Positions 9,728-16,604 of a stretch of 27,153 nt of DNA are shown here, piece after piece. Each line of letters opens with the position of its first letter. The first letter of the stretch is position 1. Origin of the DNA: JAQIBY01 sp034721855 (GTDB taxonomy: Bacteria; Bacteroidota; Bacteroidia; Bacteroidales; ML635J-15). The stretch covers positions 1-27,153 of the forward strand of contig JAYENB010000019.1 in assembly GCA_034721855.1 (NCBI GenBank), written 5' to 3'. The notes beneath the pieces were generated by a model. The model saw only the letters and a program-made list of their open reading frames with translations. It had not been told where the DNA came from and made no database searches. Both the position numbers and the translations under genes were made by a program.

Positions 9728-9760
9728 TACCGCAAAGACGCTGAGACGCGAAGAAATGGG
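9728..9760. repeat. Short degenerate direct-repeat tract (cgcaaagacgctgagacgcg)
   Basis: The tract has imperfect tandem units of about 9 bases (cgcaaagac, gctgagac, gcgaag). Its word content recalls the acaaagacacaaagac tract at 26408-26435 in the same window. Such tracts are, from memory, scattered between genes in many Bacteroidota genomes. No coding potential is seen. Confidence 0.45.
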
Positions 9761-9825
9761 AAAATGATAAATTAATCACATATCGAAATTATACTTTATA
9801 CTTGGATTAAAATTCATAAAAAACG

Positions 9826-10028
9826 ATAGGACGATGGCACGATTGCGAGATAGCACGAAAGAACGATGGATAGAAGGAGTGATATTATTATTAGGGCGTG
9901 CCCCCTCCGTTCCTACGGGGTCGGGCTATCCGCTTGTACGCTTCATTCGCCTAACGGCGAATTGCAGGGTATCGCTTCTATCCCTCACGCGAGTGGGTGA
10001 GAGCACGAAAGCATGAAGGGGCGATAAA
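9826..10028. repeat. Structured GC-rich intergenic element with hairpins and flanking cgatgg/agcacgaaag words
   Basis: The core (about 9894-9991) is much more GC-rich than its surroundings. It holds a perfect 7-bp hairpin with a TAAC loop (attcgcc 9945-9951, ggcgaat 9956-9962) and a hairpin formed by ccgt-tcct-acgg (9907-9918) inside a C-run/G-run context. The flanks share the word agcacgaaag on both sides (9852-9861 and 10002-10011). I recall closely similar sequence (gggcgtgccccctccg followed by tcgggctatccgct) as an interspersed repeat in many Bacteroidota genomes, so this is probably a non-coding mobile or REP-like element. No transposase is present. It ends just before nadB. Confidence 0.55.
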
Positions 10029-10039
10029 AAGAGAAAGAT

Positions 10040-11596
10040 ATGGAAAAAAAAGTGGATTTCTTAATTATTGGATCAGGCATTGCAGGGCTGACATACGCTA
10101 TTAAAGTAGCTGAAAAAGGATCAGTCTGCATTGTAACTAAATCCAGTATTGATGATACAGCTACTGTATATGCACAGGGTGGCATTGCTTCTGTAACTTA
10201 CAAGCCGGATAGTTTTGAAAAACACGTACAGGATACCCTGAATGCCGGGCAATATCTCAACGATAAAGAGATTGTTAATATGGTCATTAAAGAGGGACCT
10301 CAACAAGTGAAAAATCTTATTAAATGGGGAACTCAGTTTGATAAATCAAAGTCTGGAAAATACTACTTGCACAAAGAGGGAGGTCATTCCGAAAAACGGG
10401 TTTTACATCACAAAGACAATACGGGAGAAGAAATACAAAAAACCCTGATCAGGCAGGTAAAAGCACATCCCAATATTTCAATTTATGAACACCATTTTGC
10501 CGTTGATCTGATTACACAGCATCACCTGGGCAAACTTGTAAAACGCAAACATACGGATACAGAATGTTACGGGGCTTATGTATTTGATAAACGCAACAAA
10601 ACCATTTATACCATGCTGGCAAAAATTACACTGCTGGCAACTGGGGGATGTGGAAATGTATATCAATCAACCACTAATCCGCCAGTAATTACAGGGGATG
10701 GCATTGCAATGGCTTACCGTGCCAAAGGCAAGATTAAAAACATGGAATTTGTTCAATTTCATCCCACCGCATTTTACAATCCCAAAGAAACGCCTTCATT
10801 TCTGATAACTGAAGCCATACGTGGTTCAGGGGCTGTTATAAGGGATGTGCGCGGCAATACATTTTTAGAAAAACATGATTCAAGAGGATCACTGGCACCA
10901 AGGGATATTGTGGCCAGAGCCATCGACAAAAAGATGAAAGAACAAGGCTCCAATCATGTTTATCTTGATGCCACCATCATAAATGAAGCAACCTTTCGGG
11001 AAAATTTTCCAAATATTTTAAAAAAATGCATAAACCACGGCATTAATCCGGCAAAAGAATTTATTCCCGTTGTTCCAAGTGCCCATTATTTGTGTGGCGG
11101 TATAGCTGTGAACGAAACCGGTGAAAGCTCCATTCATCGCTTGTACGCTGCAGGGGAAACCACACATACAGGCTTGCACGGCGCCAACAGACTGGCCTCT
11201 AACTCCCTGCTGGAAGCTGTGATCTTTGCCGATAAAGCAGCTAAACACAGTTTGTCCAGAATTTCAGAATTATCGTGGATGAAAAACATACCGCCATGGA
11301 ACGATGAAGGAACCACACCTGCCGAAGAAATGGTTCTGATAACACAATCATGGAAAGAAACCCAGGAAATCATGAGCAACTATGTGGGCATTGTCAGAAG
11401 TGATCTTAGGTTAAAACGGGCTCTGGACAGACTGGAAATTATTTATCGCGAAAATGAAGCATTGTACAAAAAATCCAATCTAACAGTCAGAATTTGCGAG
11501 CTGCGCAATCTAATCAATGTTGGATACCTTATTATAAAAATGGCACAGGCAAGAAAAGAAAGCATTGGCCTGCATTACAATATTGATTATGTTTAA
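10040..11596 (+). CDS. nadB: L-aspartate oxidase (NAD biosynthesis)
   Basis: 518 residues, near the usual 530-540. It oxidises L-aspartate to iminoaspartate, the first step of de novo NAD synthesis, in the cytoplasm with FAD. Seen in sequence: the N-terminal dinucleotide fold with GSGIAG (11-16), YAQGGIA (44-50), HPTAFY with H241, RGSLAPRDIVARAID with R288, and GLHGANRLASNSLLE with R384. These correspond to the catalytic His and Arg residues of the E. coli enzyme (H244, R290 and R386 by family alignment). The YAQGGIA and LCGGI segments favour NadB over succinate dehydrogenase or fumarate reductase flavoproteins. No nadA or nadC is nearby, although they are often clustered with it. The ATG follows a weak purine stretch (gagaaagat). 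The leader is directly preceded by the structured repeat element. Confidence 0.95.
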   Translation: MEKKVDFLIIGSGIAGLTYAIKVAEKGSVCIVTKSSIDDTATVYAQGGIASVTYKPDSFEKHVQDTLNAGQYLNDKEIVNMVIKEGPQQVKNLIKWGTQFDKSKSGKYYLHKEGGHSEKRVLHHKDNTGEEIQKTLIRQVKAHPNISIYEHHFAVDLITQHHLGKLVKRKHTDTECYGAYVFDKRNKTIYTMLAKITLLATGGCGNVYQSTTNPPVITGDGIAMAYRAKGKIKNMEFVQFHPTAFYNPKETPSFLITEAIRGSGAVIRDVRGNTFLEKHDSRGSLAPRDIVARAIDKKMKEQGSNHVYLDATIINEATFRENFPNILKKCINHGINPAKEFIPVVPSAHYLCGGIAVNETGESSIHRLYAAGETTHTGLHGANRLASNSLLEAVIFADKAAKHSLSRISELSWMKNIPPWNDEGTTPAEEMVLITQSWKETQEIMSNYVGIVRSDLRLKRALDRLEIIYRENEALYKKSNLTVRICELRNLINVGYLIIKMAQARKESIGLHYNIDYV

Positions 11597-11683
11597 TTTA
11601 ACCTTGTATATGCAACAAAATAAAACAAAACAGCGTCTGTATATAACAGTGAAATTTGAGTATAAACCAAATATTTTTTTATT

Positions 11684-13804
11684 ATGAAAATTAAATTTTT
11701 ATTGATCGTTCTTCTTCTCGGAGGAATGGGATTCCTTAACGCAAAGGAAGTACCACAGCACTTGGCTGAAAAAGTAGCAAAAAACTTTTTTTATCAGCAT
11801 GTAAATCAAGTGAAAAGCATGGAGTATGCTGATATTAACTTAAGCCTTGTGTCTGTAAATAATAAGGAAGCACACACAACGTATTATGCATTTGACATCA
11901 ACAACAATCAGGGTTTTATTCTTGTGTCTGCTGATGACGGAGCCAAACCTGTGCTTGCCTATGCATTTAAAGGTCATTTTAATGAAGGGAACATGCACCC
12001 GGGACAAGCCGAAATGTTAGACTGGTATGCCAACCAAATTGCCTACATTGCAAACAACAACATTACATCTGATAAGGAAACCACATCACAATGGCAAGCC
12101 CTTTCAGAGTACACACCTGAAAAAGGCATTAAAACCTTAAGAAATGTGGAACCCTTGTTGTTATCCGAATGGAACCAGGGATACCCATACAATCAAATGT
12201 GCCCTGAAGATCCTGATGGCATAGCAGGTCATGTGCCTGTAGGTTGTGTAGCTACTGCCATGGGACAGGTTATGAAATACTGGGATTACCCTGAAACCGG
12301 TACAGGATCAAAAACACACTGGTCTTATAACTATGGTAGCTTTACTGTCAATTTTGCTAACCAAACATATAATTGGGCTGGAATCCCTCTCAGTGGCAAC
12401 GGATTAAATGATGAACTGGCAAAAATAAATTTCCACATGGGCGTTGCTGTTGAAATGCAATGGGGCCCCGATGGATCAGGAAGCCAAACCTCAAAAGTGG
12501 TTACCGCTCTCGAAGATTATTTCCAGTACGATGAATCCTGTCAATTGGTAAACAAAAGCAGTTATACCGATGCGGAATATAAAGATATACTTCGCACTCA
12601 ACTTGATAACCAATACCCCATGGTATATTCAGGTACCCCGGAAAGTGGTTTCGGCGGACATGCCTGGAATTGCGATGGGTATATGAATGACGAATTTCAC
12701 ATGAACTGGGGCTGGGGTAGTAATGGAGGAAATGGCTACTATACCCTTGATGATCTGACATCAACAGCTACACCCAGTGGTCCTGAAAACAATTTTGTTT
12801 ACAATCAACAGGTTGTTAAAAACATTTACCCCAAAGATAATTATCCGGAGTATTGCACGGGAACAAAAAACATCAATTATCATCAGGGTGCTTTTGGTGA
12901 TGGGAGTGCCAATGAAGATTACCAGAATAATATTAGTTGCCAATATCTCATATCACCTGATTGCGGGCAAATCATTACATTAAATTTTGAACAATTTGAT
13001 CTTGCTGACGGAGATGTGATACATATTTATGACGGCGAAACTACAGGAGCACCACTGCTGGAAACCTTTGATATGGATAACATTCCTACATCTTCTGTTC
13101 AGGTCAATTACGGAAACCTTCTTATTGAATTCCTGACAGATGGAAGCAACACTGCCGGCGGATGGTACGTTACGTTCAATTCTGATTATTGCAAAACCGG
13201 ACTCTCTCATACTTCTCTTACCGGAACAGTAAGTGACGGGAGTGGCCCTTGTAACTACAATAAATCCACGGTATGCTCATGGTATATCGAACCAAACAAT
13301 GCTGAATCCATACATCTTGATTTTACGGAATTTGATTTTGGGGGATCTATTGACTATTTGGATGTCTTTAGAAATGATGCAAGCGATCTGGTAGAAAAAT
13401 TTGATGCCACAAATACCCCAACTGAATTGATAGTAAATGCACCTGTTGTGTTTTTGCAATTTTTCGCTGATTCTGACGATGATGTTGGGGGAGGTTTTAC
13501 AATTGATTATACGACAACGGTTGGTATGGATGATTCTGAAATACTAAAAGGAACCACTGTCTTTCCTAATCCGGCGACAAATCAGATAAACCTGGGTTTT
13601 TCACTCATGAAACCATCTCAGGTTGAAATCAGAATGTACGATTTACTTGGTAAAAAAGTAGGCACCGCTACTGTTGAAGGAATAAAAGGATACCAAAAAC
13701 TGGAAATTGATGAACTTATTGAATTACCCGGAGCCGGGGTTTTCCTGATGGATGTTGTTGTTGGCAATCAGAAAACAACAAAAAGGATCAGCATTATACG
13801 GTAA
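11684..13804 (+). CDS. Secreted C10 (streptopain-like) cysteine protease with two CUB domains and T9SS tail
   Basis: 706 residues. A signal peptide (cleavage near LNA, residue 20) is followed by an inhibitory Spi-type propeptide (about 25-130) and a C10 peptidase domain (about 150-385). Catalytic Cys188 lies in PVGCVATAMGQVMKYW, His326 in GGHAWNCDGY, and the conserved aromatic-rich HMNWGWG follows. Two CUB-like domains come next (about 390-503 and 503-610), with paired Cys residues and a strand pattern such as DVIHIYDGETTGAPLLETF. The last 80 residues (from VFPNPATNQINL at about 626) form a type A T9SS sorting domain. The enzyme should therefore be exported by Sec, crossed through the outer membrane by T9SS and act on extracellular protein. 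C10 relatives include streptopain and interpain. A strong terminator follows, so it is probably monocistronic from 11597-11683. Confidence 0.93.
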   Translation: MKIKFLLIVLLLGGMGFLNAKEVPQHLAEKVAKNFFYQHVNQVKSMEYADINLSLVSVNNKEAHTTYYAFDINNNQGFILVSADDGAKPVLAYAFKGHFNEGNMHPGQAEMLDWYANQIAYIANNNITSDKETTSQWQALSEYTPEKGIKTLRNVEPLLLSEWNQGYPYNQMCPEDPDGIAGHVPVGCVATAMGQVMKYWDYPETGTGSKTHWSYNYGSFTVNFANQTYNWAGIPLSGNGLNDELAKINFHMGVAVEMQWGPDGSGSQTSKVVTALEDYFQYDESCQLVNKSSYTDAEYKDILRTQLDNQYPMVYSGTPESGFGGHAWNCDGYMNDEFHMNWGWGSNGGNGYYTLDDLTSTATPSGPENNFVYNQQVVKNIYPKDNYPEYCTGTKNINYHQGAFGDGSANEDYQNNISCQYLISPDCGQIITLNFEQFDLADGDVIHIYDGETTGAPLLETFDMDNIPTSSVQVNYGNLLIEFLTDGSNTAGGWYVTFNSDYCKTGLSHTSLTGTVSDGSGPCNYNKSTVCSWYIEPNNAESIHLDFTEFDFGGSIDYLDVFRNDASDLVEKFDATNTPTELIVNAPVVFLQFFADSDDDVGGGFTIDYTTTVGMDDSEILKGTTVFPNPATNQINLGFSLMKPSQVEIRMYDLLGKKVGTATVEGIKGYQKLEIDELIELPGAGVFLMDVVVGNQKTTKRISIIR

Positions 13805-13823
13805 TTTTTCATAACTTGTGAAT

Positions 13824-13866
13824 AAAACCGTTGTATCTGACTACAGGTGCAGCGGTTTTTTTATTA
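13824..13866 (+). terminator. Strong rho-independent terminator after the C10 protease gene
   Basis: Two 15-base arms (13824-13838 and 13845-13859) pair throughout, with three G-U wobbles and a 6-base loop (gactac). They are followed directly by a T-rich run (ttttttattattttt). The structure begins 20 bases after the protease stop codon. Confidence 0.85.
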
Positions 13867-13942
13867 TTTTTATTTTTTACAACCCCACTGTTGTTTTAAA
13901 ATTATTCACTATTTTTAAGCTTTGTACTAAAAACACAGTTAT

Positions 13943-14752
13943 ATGAAAAAAATGATCATCATTGCATGGCTAAGTATTTTTGTTTTGGGTTGTCAACAAG
14001 AAACACCTGATACTACCTCTAAAGAAGACAAAAATGCAGGGAATGAGCATCTTTTAATGGCCACTGCCTGGTATCAAAAATCAGCAGAACAAGCTGCTTG
14101 TTATTATCAGGCTTTTAATCTTGCCACGATGGCGCTTGAAAAACAATTGCACACAGACAGTTCAGAAAAACCTAATGCCATTGTACTGGATATTGATGAA
14201 ACCTTGCTTGATAACAGCCCGTTTCAGGTTAAAATGATTCAAACAGGAAAACATTATTCCCATGAGTTCTGGAAACAGTGGACAGACAGAGCTGAGGCTG
14301 CAGCCCTTCCGGGAGGAATTGAGTTTTTGACCTTTGCGCACAACAACAGCATTGACATATTTTATATTTCCAACCGGATGGAAAATGAGCTGCAATCAAC
14401 AATTACAAACATGGAAAATCTTGGTTTTCCCGAGACACGGTCTGACCATTTCCTGTTGAAATCTACCACCAGCGATAAAAAAGAACGTCGTAAACAGATA
14501 ACACAAAACTATGATGTACTTTTATATGTAGGAGATAACCTTGGTGATTTCAGCAATCAATGGGACAACAGGGGAAAAGACCTCGGAAAAAATAAAATGG
14601 CTGACATGAAAGATATCCTTGGTACAGAATTTATCATTTTGCCGAATCCCATGTACGGGGGATGGGTAGATGCACTGCAGGAACAGTCAGGCATTGATGA
14701 TTATCAGGAGTTTATTGATCATTTACCATCCCAGTTGGATACATGGGAATGA
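13943..14752 (+). CDS. Class C acid phosphatase / 5'-nucleotidase lipoprotein, e(P4) family
   Basis: 269 residues, the normal length for the family. The signal peptide ends in a lipobox (VLGC, Cys17), so it is a membrane-anchored lipoprotein acting outside the cytoplasm. The HAD-type DDDD motif is complete: VLDIDETLLDNS gives the nucleophile D83 and the acid/base D85, and YVGDNLGDF gives D198 and D202. Family members remove phosphate from nucleoside 5'-monophosphates and, in Haemophilus, help take up NAD-derived nucleosides. Whether this one does so is inference. The gene stands alone after the C10 terminator, preceded by about 75 AT-rich bases. Confidence 0.93.
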   Translation: MKKMIIIAWLSIFVLGCQQETPDTTSKEDKNAGNEHLLMATAWYQKSAEQAACYYQAFNLATMALEKQLHTDSSEKPNAIVLDIDETLLDNSPFQVKMIQTGKHYSHEFWKQWTDRAEAAALPGGIEFLTFAHNNSIDIFYISNRMENELQSTITNMENLGFPETRSDHFLLKSTTSDKKERRKQITQNYDVLLYVGDNLGDFSNQWDNRGKDLGKNKMADMKDILGTEFIILPNPMYGGWVDALQEQSGIDDYQEFIDHLPSQLDTWE

Positions 14753-14771
14753 TACAACGTTTTTTAATGGT

Positions 14772-14850
14772 TGTTATCCGTCACCGACGCCTGCCGGCAG
14801 GCAGGCTTGCATAGGTTTTAGCCGAAGGCAGGCTGGAACAAGTTTTGAAT
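14772..14850. repeat. GC-rich palindromic repeat-like segment (gcctgccggcaggc)
   Basis: It contains a perfect 14-base palindrome (14789-14802). The related word ggcaggct occurs in this palindrome's flank (14800-14807) and again at 14827-14834. GC content is far above the flanking genes. From memory, cctgccggcaggcagg segments are a common intergenic repeat in Bacteroidota. No gene is seen. Confidence 0.5.
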
Positions 14851-14907
14851 TTTGATGTTTGTTTTTTTTATTGTAAGCTAAAATATAAGTAATTTCTAAG
14901 TGTTGAG

Positions 14908-15282
14908 ATGAAAGTTGACTGGTCAAAATACAACGTATTGATTGTTGAGGATGATGTTGTGAATTATCAACTCCTCAAGGTGTTCCTAAAAAACACGGGG
15001 ATAAAAATCATTCATGCCTCTGCCGGAACAGAAGTCATGGAAATTTTTGAAAACATCGTGCCTGACATTGTGCTTATGGATGTACAATTGCCCCATGTAA
15101 ATGGAATACAGCTCACTGAAATGATGAAATCAATACACCCTGAAATTCCCATCATAGTACAAACAGCCAGCATCCTGGAGTCACAGATGAAAGAAATGAT
15201 GGAAATCGGATGTGAAGATTACTTGTTAAAACCCATCACCCGGGAAGACCTTATCAAAGTGATGGATAAATACCTCGGTTGA
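14908..15282 (+). CDS. Single-domain response regulator (receiver only)
   Basis: 124 residues, only a CheY-like receiver domain. The acidic pair D15/D16 (VEDD), the phospho-acceptor D58 in IVLMDVQLP, T86 (VQTAS) and K108 (LLKP) are all present, so it should be phosphorylated and switch normally. There is no DNA-binding or enzymatic output domain. Such proteins act by protein contact or as steps in a phosphorelay. No histidine kinase is encoded in the window, so its partner lies elsewhere. It converges with the lytic transglycosylase gene, 22 bases away. Bacteroidota often carry receivers of this sort related to those of hybrid histidine kinases. Its target is unknown. Confidence 0.92.
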   Translation: MKVDWSKYNVLIVEDDVVNYQLLKVFLKNTGIKIIHASAGTEVMEIFENIVPDIVLMDVQLPHVNGIQLTEMMKSIHPEIPIIVQTASILESQMKEMMEIGCEDYLLKPITREDLIKVMDKYLG

Positions 15283-15296
15283 AAAATCAACCGTTT
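15276..15296 (+). terminator. Short hairpin overlapping the response-regulator stop codon
   Basis: A perfect 7-bp stem (cggttga 15276-15282, tcaaccg 15287-15293) with an AAAA loop includes the TGA stop. Only three T residues follow, so termination would be weak. It sits between convergent genes. Confidence 0.35.
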
Positions 15297-15304
15297 ATCC
15301 TGCA

Positions 15305-16585
15305 TTATTCCACATAAAGCACAATCTCTTCGTCATAAAACAAGGGTTTCCCTTCCGAAAAATCGTTCCAGTGCCTGATATCCTGTATCGTGCAATTGTG
15401 CTCAATGGCAATTTTATGCAACGAATCTCCTTTTTGTACGATGTATTTTATTGCTTTTCGTTTTGTGTCTTTTTTTGTTGCCTTTTTTTCCGGAATAAAC
15501 CGTTCCCCTGTTATGATTTCCTGGTTTAATATAAAAGCAATGCTTTCTGTGCGTGGTAAAACCAAAACACAGCCGTTATCATTTTCAGGGATAATGCCCT
15601 GCCTGTAAACCGGATTCAGATGTTCCACGATGGATTTATCCAAATCAAGTACTTCAGTAATGCGATCAAGTGATGTTTTTTTCTTAATATGGAGGGTATC
15701 AGTCTGATGATAGTAATAAATGGGCACAGCTGGTTTAATATCAAAATCCCGGTAATAATGCAATACATAATTCATGGCGATAAAAGCCGGCACATAGCTT
15801 TGCATTTGTTTTGACAGCTTATGACGTATTTTCCAGTAATTGGTTTCACCCTCACAACGCGCCATGGCTTTCTGAATGGCTCCCGGACCTCCGTTGTATG
15901 CTGCCATTACCAGGTGCCAATCTCCAAATATTCTGTACAAATATGACAAGTACCTACACGCTGCATCCGTAGATTTATGAGGATCACTCCTTTCATCCAC
16001 CCAGGCATCCATTTGCAAATCAAACAAACCTGCAGCGCCCGGCAGAAATTGCCAGAGCCCCACTGCTCCGCTTTTTGAAACAGCTACGGGATCCAGCGAT
16101 GATTCCACTGATGCCAGATGTTTGAGCTCGGGGGGTAAGTTATATTGGTTTAAATAATGATCAAAAATGGGGTAATAAAAAGCCGATCGTCCCAAAATAC
16201 GGGATATTTTTTGGGGATTCCGCAACCCGTAAGCCTGAATATATGCTTTTACCGACGCATGGTAAGTCAAAGGAATTTCTGTTCTTCTGGACAGTTTTTC
16301 AAGCCTGCTTATTATCAATGAATCATTGTGACTTGCTTCATACGCAGTGAATGTTTTTTCGACCTGGATTTCCTGTTCCAACCCAGATACTATCAATGAA
16401 TCATATAAATTCCGGGTGGTGTTAACCATGCTGTCCGGAAAAATGATATTAAATTCCCTGTTTTTACTTGCAGGTTCCTTATTATCTTTATCATCATCCC
16501 CGTCGGCATGCACGGGAGATACAGAAGCCAACAAAAGAAACACAAGCATAGTAACCAACTGGCTGTATATCAAAAGCTTTGACAT
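15305..16585 (-). CDS. Membrane-bound lytic murein transglycosylase with LysM (MltD-like)
   Basis: 426 residues. A signal peptide (about 1-27, ending PVHA) is followed by an acidic stretch. An SLT family lysozyme-like domain follows (about 145-260), with catalytic Glu161 in ASVESSLDP and the family signatures GAVGLWQFLP and MAAYNGGPGAIQKA. One LysM peptidoglycan-binding module closes the protein (about 378-425, YIVQKGDSLHKIAIEHNC). It should cleave the glycan between MurNAc and GlcNAc to form 1,6-anhydro ends in the periplasm. E. coli MltD is a lipoprotein; here no lipobox Cys is visible, so it is probably soluble periplasmic. It starts 19 bases after the TonB-dependent receptor stop codon on the same strand, so the two are likely one operon. 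Confidence 0.92.
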   Translation of the reverse strand: MSKLLIYSQLVTMLVFLLLASVSPVHADGDDDKDNKEPASKNREFNIIFPDSMVNTTRNLYDSLIVSGLEQEIQVEKTFTAYEASHNDSLIISRLEKLSRRTEIPLTYHASVKAYIQAYGLRNPQKISRILGRSAFYYPIFDHYLNQYNLPPELKHLASVESSLDPVAVSKSGAVGLWQFLPGAAGLFDLQMDAWVDERSDPHKSTDAACRYLSYLYRIFGDWHLVMAAYNGGPGAIQKAMARCEGETNYWKIRHKLSKQMQSYVPAFIAMNYVLHYYRDFDIKPAVPIYYYHQTDTLHIKKKTSLDRITEVLDLDKSIVEHLNPVYRQGIIPENDNGCVLVLPRTESIAFILNQEIITGERFIPEKKATKKDTKRKAIKYIVQKGDSLHKIAIEHNCTIQDIRHWNDFSEGKPLFYDEEIVLYVE

Positions 16586-16604
16586 GAACTCTTTTAATTT
16601 TTTT

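Larger units (their letters stand above)
9577..10039. other. 463-base intergenic region between DUF2007 and nadB, holding repeat-like sequence
   Basis: No convincing gene is present. The first 150 bases are plain AT-rich sequence, the probable promoter region of the DUF2007 gene. Then come a short cgcaaagacg-type repeat (9728-9760) and a GC-rich structured element (about 9826-10028), both described separately. The only open frame across the element (9834-10016) has a repeat-derived composition and no protein-like features. Confidence 0.7.

Noticed and set aside
9834..10016. Open frame of about 60 residues across the structured element before nadB
   Set aside because: Its sequence follows the hairpin and repeat units, has no conserved protein pattern, and ends within the nadB leader, so it is most likely a non-coding repeat.
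10040..11596. Considered as a fumarate reductase or succinate dehydrogenase flavoprotein
   Set aside because: The YAQGGIA, LAPRDIVARAID and GLHGANRLASNSLLE segments and the lack of adjacent Fe-S and membrane subunit genes favour NadB.
13876..13924. Possible promoter (TTG with taagctttg) before the acid phosphatase gene
   Set aside because: The -7-like box has one extra base relative to TAnnTTTG and the spacing is off, so I do not call it.
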